From Acetobacteraceae bacterium (GTDB taxonomy: Bacteria; Pseudomonadota; Alphaproteobacteria; Acetobacterales; Acetobacteraceae): DNA of 11,087 nucleotides. The DNA is taken from positions 1 through 11,087 of the forward strand of contig JASHVB010000935.1 in the NCBI GenBank assembly GCA_030039695.1, written 5' to 3'. A program made the translations under genes and the position numbers. The notes beneath the pieces were generated by a model. The model saw nothing but the letters and a program-made list of their open reading frames with translations. It was not told the DNA's origin and searched no databases. Positions 6,866 to 11,087 of this stretch are shown here, one piece after another. Positions within the stretch are counted from its first letter, which is position 1. Every line of letters begins with the position of its first letter.

Positions 6866-7096
6866 CTACCGCCGTAGTTCGCCTGTTTTCACGCTGGTGA
6901 TCGCGTTATTCAGGATGGAAACGATCGCCTCGTCCGCCACGTTGCGCGAGAGGACCGCCAGCGCGCCGCCTAACAGAGCGGAAGCGATCGACAGCCCGTC
7001 GATCTTCTGCCCCACCATGTATTCAATCGCCTTGTCTACCACCGCACCGGCGTGACTGAGATCGGCGGGTGGGGTTTCATCTGATCCTGTCGGCAT
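6866..7096 (-). CDS. Small hypothetical protein (76 aa) downstream of the ABC exporter
   Basis: I do not recognise this protein. It has 76 residues. A polar N-terminus is followed by HAGAVVDKAIEYMVGQKIDG, a hydrophobic, alanine/leucine-rich stretch IASALLGGALAVLSRNVADE at about residues 37-56, and IVSILNNAITSVKTGELRR at the end. The central part could form an amphipathic helix or a short membrane-associated segment. The ATG at 7096 has GGGAG eight bases upstream, and this site overlaps the end of the ABC transporter gene. The 16-base spacing means the two are almost certainly one transcript. A longer open frame reaching back to 7261 runs inside the transporter gene and is not credible. The role may be linked to the exporter, but that is inference from position only. 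Confidence 0.72.
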   Translation of the reverse strand: MPTGSDETPPADLSHAGAVVDKAIEYMVGQKIDGLSIASALLGGALAVLSRNVADEAIVSILNNAITSVKTGELRR

Positions 7097-7112
7097 GGTG
7101 CTTACTCCCGAC

Positions 7113-8963
7113 TCAATCGGCCTCGACCGGTTCGGCCTCTTCCTGTTCGATTGCCTGCAACGCCCACATGCGAGCGTACAGCCCGCCCTGTGCCAGCAAG
7201 GTCTCGTGCGTTCCTCGCTCCGCGATGCGACCTTCGGACAGGACGATGATCTCATCGGCATCCACCACGGTAGACAGGCGATGCGCGATCACCAGAGTGG
7301 TACGATGCCGTGCGAGCCCGCGCAGCGCGGCCTGAATCTCCTGCTCGGTGCGCGTGTCCAACGCACTGGTCGCCTCATCTAGAATCAGGATGCGCGGATC
7401 CTTCAGGATCGTGCGCGCAATTGCCACCCGCTGCTTCTCCCCACCTGACAGCTTCAGCCCACGCTCGCCGACGTGCGTGTCGTAACCATCAGGAAGCTTC
7501 ATGACAAAATCATGCACTTGGGCCAGATGTGCCGCATGTTCTATTTCGTCCTGGCTCGCGTCGGGACGACCATAGGCGATGTTGTAGCGGATGGTGTCGT
7601 TGAACAGAACCGTATCCTGCGGGACGACGCCAATCGCGGAGCGCAGGCTCTGCTGCGTCACGTCACGGATGTCCTGCCCGTCGATGGTGATGCGTCCGCC
7701 GGTCACGTCATAGAAGCGGAACAACAGCTTGCTAATCGTGGATTTGCCGGCACCCGTTGGTCCGACGATTGCGAGCTTGCGTCCGGCCGGCACAGCGAAT
7801 GCCACGCCACGCAGGATCGCACGATCCGGACCATAGCCAAACGCGACGTTCTCGAATCGCACTTCGCCGGCTGGCCCTTCCGACAGCTGCGCTGCCAGTT
7901 CCACGGCATCCGGCCGGTTCGCCACGTCCGACGGTACCCGCAGCAGCCGGAACATCTGTTCCATATCCACCAGACCCTGGCGGATTGTCATGTAGATCAT
8001 GCCGAGAAAATTCAGCGGCTGATAAAGCTGCATCAGATACGTGTTGATCAGCACGAACTTGCCGACCGTCATGCTGCCGTTGCGCATGCCGCTCGCTGCC
8101 ATCAGCATGATGAGCGTGAGGCCGGTCGCGACGATCGCCGCCTGCCCCAGGTTCAGCATGTTTAGCGACACCTGCACTTTCACCGCAGCGCGTTCGTAGC
8201 GCGCGAGCGATGCATCATAGCGCGCCGCTTCATGCGCCTCGTTGCCGAAATATTTCACTGTCTCGAAGTTCAGCAGGCTGTCGAGTGCTTTGGTCGAGGC
8301 GTCGTTGTCAGTGTCGTTCATCGTCCGCCGCAGCCGTGCGCGGCGCGCGGCGAACAGCATGGTGAAAACGACATAGGTCAGCACGGCCAGCACGGTGACA
8401 GCAGCAAAGCGATAGTCGAACAGCCTCCAGATCACCACAGTGACCAGAGCGACCTCGATCGCGGTCGGCACCACGTTGAACACGGCAAGGCGCAGCACTG
8501 ACTGCATGCCCTGCGTGCCGCGGTCGATGATACGCGCCAGCCCGCCGGTCTGCCGCTCCAGGTGGAAGCGCAGTGACAGTTCGTGCAGATGCTGAAACGT
8601 GCGCAGCGCAAGCTGTCGCACGGCACGCTGTCCCACCGCGGCGAACAGAGCATCGCGCAGCTCGCCGAAGCCCGACGAACCGATCCGCACCAGGCCGTAG
8701 GCGACGATCAGCGCCACCGGCAGCGCCAGTACGTCGCCATGGGCTGGCGCCAGGCGGTCGATGATCCGGGCGAAAATCAGGGGCACGGCAACCGTGGCGA
8801 CCTTGGCCAGCACAAGGCACACAACAGCGGCGAGCACGCGCAGCCGGGCCACTCTGTTGCCCGCCGGCCAAAGATAGGGCAGCAGCGACAGCACGGTTTG
8901 GATGCCGGAGCGATGTACTTGCAACGAGGCCGGTAGCTGCGGCAGCAGTGGGGCGGATTTCAT
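7113..8963 (-). CDS. Atm1/HMT1-type ABC half-transporter (permease fused to ATPase)
   Basis: A 616-residue half-transporter acting as a homodimer in the inner membrane. The N-terminal part has six hydrophobic segments, for example RVLAAVVCLVLAKVATVAV, PTAIEVALVTVVIW, AAVTVLAVLTYVVFTMLF and AAIVATGLTLIMLMAA. The string SLLNFETVKYFGNE, characteristic of the Atm1 group, lies between them. The ATPase domain starts at about residue 365 and is complete: Walker A GPTGAGKST (about 401), Q-loop VVPQDTVLFNDTI, signature LSGGEKQR (about 505), Walker B ILILDEATSALD and the H-loop in VIAHRLST. Bacterial relatives such as Novosphingobium Atm1 export glutathione-linked compounds and metal conjugates; that substrate is inferred from family. 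The start is uncertain: ATG 8963 has AGG close upstream, while 8972 and 8981 are in-frame alternatives without better ribosome sites. It is co-transcribed with the small gene downstream. Confidence 0.95.
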   Translation of the reverse strand: MKSAPLLPQLPASLQVHRSGIQTVLSLLPYLWPAGNRVARLRVLAAVVCLVLAKVATVAVPLIFARIIDRLAPAHGDVLALPVALIVAYGLVRIGSSGFGELRDALFAAVGQRAVRQLALRTFQHLHELSLRFHLERQTGGLARIIDRGTQGMQSVLRLAVFNVVPTAIEVALVTVVIWRLFDYRFAAVTVLAVLTYVVFTMLFAARRARLRRTMNDTDNDASTKALDSLLNFETVKYFGNEAHEAARYDASLARYERAAVKVQVSLNMLNLGQAAIVATGLTLIMLMAASGMRNGSMTVGKFVLINTYLMQLYQPLNFLGMIYMTIRQGLVDMEQMFRLLRVPSDVANRPDAVELAAQLSEGPAGEVRFENVAFGYGPDRAILRGVAFAVPAGRKLAIVGPTGAGKSTISKLLFRFYDVTGGRITIDGQDIRDVTQQSLRSAIGVVPQDTVLFNDTIRYNIAYGRPDASQDEIEHAAHLAQVHDFVMKLPDGYDTHVGERGLKLSGGEKQRVAIARTILKDPRILILDEATSALDTRTEQEIQAALRGLARHRTTLVIAHRLSTVVDADEIIVLSEGRIAERGTHETLLAQGGLYARMWALQAIEQEEAEPVEAD

Positions 8964-9016
8964 GTGCCTCATCTCGCGCATGTGGCATGTTGATGGACGA
9001 TTTGAAAGGTAAGCGC
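8964..9016. promoter_or_regulatory. Very short divergent promoter region
   Basis: The minus-strand exporter and the plus-strand Nudix gene start 53 bases apart with the starts chosen here. The gap is 11 bases if ATG 8981 and ATG 8993 are used. Promoters for both must overlap each other or lie inside the opposite coding region. No clear -35/-10 pair was found by eye. Confidence 0.35.
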
Positions 9017-9850
9017 GTGGACGATGCCGCTCCGATCGGCGGATTCCTCCGCCATATTCGTGCCTGCAACAACGCGCAGCTGCCTGGGGAACGCTTGGCG
9101 TTCCGACTGGGAGCGACGCTGGTGGGGTGGGTCAAGCCGGGGTTAGCCGCGGCTTTGGCGGGGTTTCCGGACGTGGCCCTTGATGCGGCCGGGGTGACGC
9201 TGAACGACCCGGCGGCGCTGGTCGAGATTGGCAGCACGCTTTCGAAACGTGGCTTCTACCGGTGCCGGAACGAGGTGTTCGACGTGCGGGCGGACCCCAA
9301 CGGGTCGGTGCTGGCGCAGATCGACCGCGGCGCGATACCGTCGTTCGGCGTGTTCGCCGTTGGCGCGCACCTGAACGGGCTGGTGCAGCGGCGGGATGGG
9401 CTGCACCTGTGGATCGCGCGGCGAGCGGCGAACAAGGCGCTCGACCCCGGGAAGCTCGACCACATCACCGCCGGCGGCGTGCCGGCAGGCCTGACGCCCT
9501 GGCAGACTCTGGTCAAGGAGGCCGAAGAGGAGGCGGCGATTCCCGCCTCGCTGACGTCGCGGGCGCGGCCCGTCGGTACCATTGCCTACACAATGGAGCG
9601 GGACGAGGGGCTGCGCCGGGATTTCGTCCACTGCTACGACCTGGACCTGCCGGCGGAGTTCGTGCCGCAGGCCGTGGATGGTGAGGTCGCGGCATTCGAA
9701 TTGTGGCCGGTGGCTGACGTGATGGCGGCAGTGCGCGACGGCGACGGGTTCAAGTTCAACGTCAGTCTGGTGCTGATCGATCTGTTTCTGCGGTACGGGC
9801 TGATCGACAGCGCCGCGTTGCGCGCGGCGCTGGATACGGGGCGGGTCTGA
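9017..9850 (+). CDS. Nudix hydrolase of the DUF4743 (Tnr3/NUDX20-like) type
   Basis: A 277-residue cytoplasmic protein. The N-terminal DUF4743 region opens with GGFLRHIRACNN and contains LAFRLGATLVGWVKPGLA and KRGFYRCRNEVFDVRAD. The Nudix domain follows, from about residue 110 (GVFAVGAHLNGLV, LHLWIARRAANKALDPGKLD). Its Nudix box reads AGGVPAGLTPWQTLVKEAEE, with EAAIP after it: the metal-binding KEAEEE helix is kept, while the usual first glutamate is threonine, as in this subfamily. Relatives hydrolyse diphosphates of damaged thiamine, so a housekeeping role for thiamine diphosphate is likely but inferred. GTG 9017 is chosen because AAAGG lies seven bases upstream and the family sequence begins just after it; ATG 8993 or 8987 would add 8-10 residues. 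It diverges from the ABC exporter gene. Confidence 0.9.
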   Translation: MDDAAPIGGFLRHIRACNNAQLPGERLAFRLGATLVGWVKPGLAAALAGFPDVALDAAGVTLNDPAALVEIGSTLSKRGFYRCRNEVFDVRADPNGSVLAQIDRGAIPSFGVFAVGAHLNGLVQRRDGLHLWIARRAANKALDPGKLDHITAGGVPAGLTPWQTLVKEAEEEAAIPASLTSRARPVGTIAYTMERDEGLRRDFVHCYDLDLPAEFVPQAVDGEVAAFELWPVADVMAAVRDGDGFKFNVSLVLIDLFLRYGLIDSAALRAALDTGRV

Positions 9851-10220
9851 TAAGGTACCGGTCCCGGGCTCCGCCCGCGAGAGGTCGAGGCGCGAGACGG
9901 CAAGGGTGAGAGACCAACCACACGGAGGGCCCTGTCGCTGGCTCCTCACGTGTGTTGCGTCGCTCCGCGACGTCCGCCGACGCAGGCGGGAAAGTGTTTT
10001 AGCGGGCCGCGCCCATCGCATCCACATCACTTCAACCCGTTCGTGCAGCCACACCGGTACTGCCGCGGCAGCGATATGCCGCTAGCGGCCAACGAATCGT
10101 GATCGGCTCGCCGATACCGTGACCCACCGAAGCCGTGGATGCTTCCCGGCGTATCCTTACCCGGTGGCATCATGTGGGCGCAGACGGTGGCAGCCCTTTC
10201 ATCCCGCCATCCGGCACCAC
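9851..10220. other. Non-coding region between the Nudix gene and the rimP leader
   Basis: No gene, tRNA or rRNA was recognised here. It holds two perfect short hairpins with the same TCC loop, CGGGC-TCC-GCCCG at 9865-9877 and CGTCGC-TCC-GCGACG at 9958-9972, plus the dyad cluster at 10061-10115. The promoter of rimP-nusA should lie in its right half, but no consensus pair is obvious. Confidence 0.5.
10061..10115. repeat. Cluster of three perfect dyads upstream of rimP
   Basis: Within 55 bases there are TGCCGCGGCA (10061-10070), GCCGCTAGCGGC (10078-10089) and ATCGGC-TC-GCCGAT (10102-10115). All are perfect inverted repeats, and no T-run follows. They could be protein-binding sites or structured leader RNA; which one cannot be decided from sequence alone. 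Confidence 0.5.
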
Positions 10221-10333
10221 GGGTGGCTAAAAGCCGCCAACCCTTGCCAACCCACCGCTTGCTCGCTATCTAAGCGCCTCAATCACATTCTCCGCTGCGT
10301 AACGGGGGGTGGCCTTCATGGGCCGCCTTTTTT
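10221..10333 (+). promoter_or_regulatory. Putative rimP leader / transcription attenuator
   Basis: A hairpin GGTGGC-TAAAA-GCCGCC (10222-10238) is followed about 70 bases later by an intrinsic terminator built from the same arms, GGTGGCC (10308-10314) and GGCCGCC (10321-10327). Because the arms are interchangeable, the early 3' arm can pair with the terminator's 5' arm, and the early 5' arm can pair with its 3' arm, giving mutually exclusive folds. A rimP leader ending in a Rho-independent terminator has been described for alphaproteobacteria as a putative attenuator, and this layout agrees with it. The signal that would switch the folds is not visible; no leader peptide stands out. Confidence 0.55.
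10308..10333 (+). terminator. Intrinsic terminator overlapping the apparent rimP start
   Basis: A seven-pair stem (GGTGGCC with GGCCGCC, one G-U pair) closes a six-base loop TTCATG and is followed directly by six T at 10328-10333. The stem, short loop and T-run are complete. The loop contains the ATG at 10318 that an ORF caller would use for rimP. Confidence 0.72.
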
Positions 10334-10857
10334 GTTTGAACCAACTGCATCCGCGACCAACCGGCCTGGAAGCCCGCATCGTCGCCCTCGTCGAGCCGTC
10401 CCTGCACGACATGGGCTACGAACTGGTGCGCGTCGCCGTGCTTGGCCGCGATCGGCCCACTGTGCAGATCATGGTCGACCGCGCCGATGGCAGCGCGGTC
10501 ACACTCGATGACTGCGAGCACCTCGGCCGTCACTTCAATGCCGTAATGACCGTGGCAGACCCGCTGCCCGGGCCGTGGACGCTGGAGATCAGTTCGCCCG
10601 GTATCGACCGCCCGCTGACGCGGGTGAAGGACTGGAACCGCTTCGCCGGCCATCTCGCCCGCGTCGAACTCAACGCGCCGCTCGACGGCCGAAAGCGGTT
10701 TTCTGGCATCGCCCTTGGTGCCGACGAGGAGACCGCCCGCCTGCGCCTGGACGACGCCAGCGTCGTTGCGCTCAAGCTGAACGACATGCGCAGCGCCAAG
10801 CTGGTGCTGACCGACGCGCTGATCGACGCAACCGAAACCCTAACCAAGCCCAACTGA
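10318..10857 (+). CDS. rimP: Ribosome maturation factor RimP
   Basis: RimP helps assemble the 30S ribosomal subunit in the cytoplasm. Clear family features are [20 protein letters not shown] near the start, [19 protein letters not shown], the [10 protein letters not shown] helix and the hallmark [20 protein letters not shown] with NRFAGH. A C-terminal SH3-like part follows ([20 protein letters not shown]). Its total length of 179 residues is normal. The start is uncertain: ATG 10318 lies in the loop of an intrinsic terminator, although a G-rich stretch (10304-10309) precedes it at ribosome-site distance. TTG 10336, just after the T-run, would give 173 residues and begin close to where the family begins, but has no visible ribosome site. 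nusA follows after 12 bases, the usual order rimP-nusA. Confidence 0.95.
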   Translation: MGRLFCLNQLHPRPTGLEARIVALVEPSLHDMGYELVRVAVLGRDRPTVQIMVDRADGSAVTLDDCEHLGRHFNAVMTVADPLPGPWTLEISSPGIDRPLTRVKDWNRFAGHLARVELNAPLDGRKRFSGIALGADEETARLRLDDASVVALKLNDMRSAKLVLTDALIDATETLTKPN

Positions 10858-10869
10858 CAGAGGCTGCAC

Positions 10870-11087
10870 ATGGATACCGCTGTCGCCCGCCCCGAACTGC
10901 TGCTGGTCGCCGACACCGTCGCGCGCGAAAAGGGAATCGAGCGCGAGGAGGTGCTAGATACCCTAGAAAAGGCTATCCAGAAGGCTGGCCGCGCGAAGTA
11001 CGGCCACGAGAAGGACATCCGCGCCACGATCGACCGCAAAACCGGCGACGTGCGTCTGTCCCGCTGGACCGAGATCGTCGAGTCGGT
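10870..11087 (+). CDS. nusA: Transcription termination/antitermination factor NusA, partial (N-terminus)
   Basis: The first 72 residues of NusA, which binds RNA polymerase and modulates pausing, termination and antitermination. The visible part is the N-terminal polymerase-binding domain: LLLVADTVAREKGIEREEVL, DTLEKAIQKAGRAKYG, then IRATIDRKTGDVRLSRW. AGAGG lies seven bases before the ATG, and the reading frame runs off the right edge unbroken; a full NusA has about 500 residues, with S1 and KH domains beyond the edge. The position directly behind rimP matches the conserved rimP-nusA-infB operon, so it shares the leader control described upstream. Confidence 0.95.
   Translation, partial: MDTAVARPELLLVADTVAREKGIEREEVLDTLEKAIQKAGRAKYGHEKDIRATIDRKTGDVRLSRWTEIVES

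Noticed and set aside
7473..8165. Plus-strand open frame of 230 codons inside the exporter gene
   Set aside because: Antisense to the ATPase/permease coding region, histidine/arginine-rich, no ribosome site or domain.
8308..9237. Long minus-strand open frame of 309 codons overlapping the exporter start
   Set aside because: It is an alternate-frame shadow of the ABC transporter and Nudix genes, with arginine/alanine-rich, low-complexity translation typical of high-GC DNA.
9143..10054. Minus-strand open frame of 303 codons opposite the Nudix gene
   Set aside because: Antisense shadow of a well-supported gene; the translation is rich in arginine, histidine and proline and matches no family.
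9851..10310. tRNA or other stable RNA upstream of rimP, as in the E. coli metY-rimP arrangement
   Set aside because: No T-loop motif, CCA-compatible acceptor stem or cloverleaf could be found by eye.
10119..10511. Open frame starting in the rimP leader, as a possible leader peptide or gene
   Set aside because: It overlaps the rimP coding region in another frame, and its composition is that of a shadow; no codon run suggests peptide-based attenuation.
1..11087. CRISPR array, insertion sequence ends, or phage defence cassette
   Set aside because: No regularly spaced direct repeats, no transposase domains, and no terminal inverted repeats with target duplications were seen.

Overview
The window looks like chromosomal DNA from a high-GC alphaproteobacterium, most plausibly of the Rhodospirillales/Acetobacteraceae type. 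This is inferred from the rimP-nusA junction at the right end, a mitochondrial-Atm1-like ABC half-transporter, a DUF4743-type Nudix protein and strong GC bias at third codon positions. No database search was possible, so the taxon is inference.

Left part (1-2864, all minus strand): the N-terminal half of a LysR-type regulator runs off the left edge. Behind it lies a badly decayed gene of the Yellow/major-royal-jelly (SMP-30-like beta-propeller) type, with two frameshifts and an in-frame stop. Next is an intact zinc-independent NADPH:quinone-reductase-like MDR enzyme. Just upstream of that is a frameshifted scrap resembling the C-terminal tail of a second MDR enzyme, so this stretch appears to be turning over.

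Middle part (3077-6803, all plus strand): an accessory, probably catabolic, gene set. It holds a maleate-isomerase/arylmalonate-decarboxylase-like protein, a PuuE-like member of the polysaccharide-deacetylase fold, an SDR protein 24 bases behind it, and a secreted SnoaL-like small protein. The first three all lack the textbook catalytic residues of their superfamilies (both cysteines, the second metal histidine, and YxxxK respectively). This is the most unusual protein-level feature of the window. The genes are separated by two gaps of 350-390 bases with no recognisable gene.

Right part (6866-11087): a more conserved block. An Atm1/HMT1-type ABC exporter and a 76-residue hypothetical protein form a minus-strand unit. 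This unit diverges, over only a few tens of bases, from a Nudix hydrolase gene. A 467-base leader region then precedes rimP and nusA (partial). The leader carries a run of perfect dyads, a hairpin, and an intrinsic terminator whose loop contains the ATG that would otherwise be called the rimP start. The upstream hairpin and the terminator share the same arm sequences, so they could swap partners. This is the expected architecture of a transcription attenuator controlling ribosome maturation (RimP) and transcription elongation (NusA).
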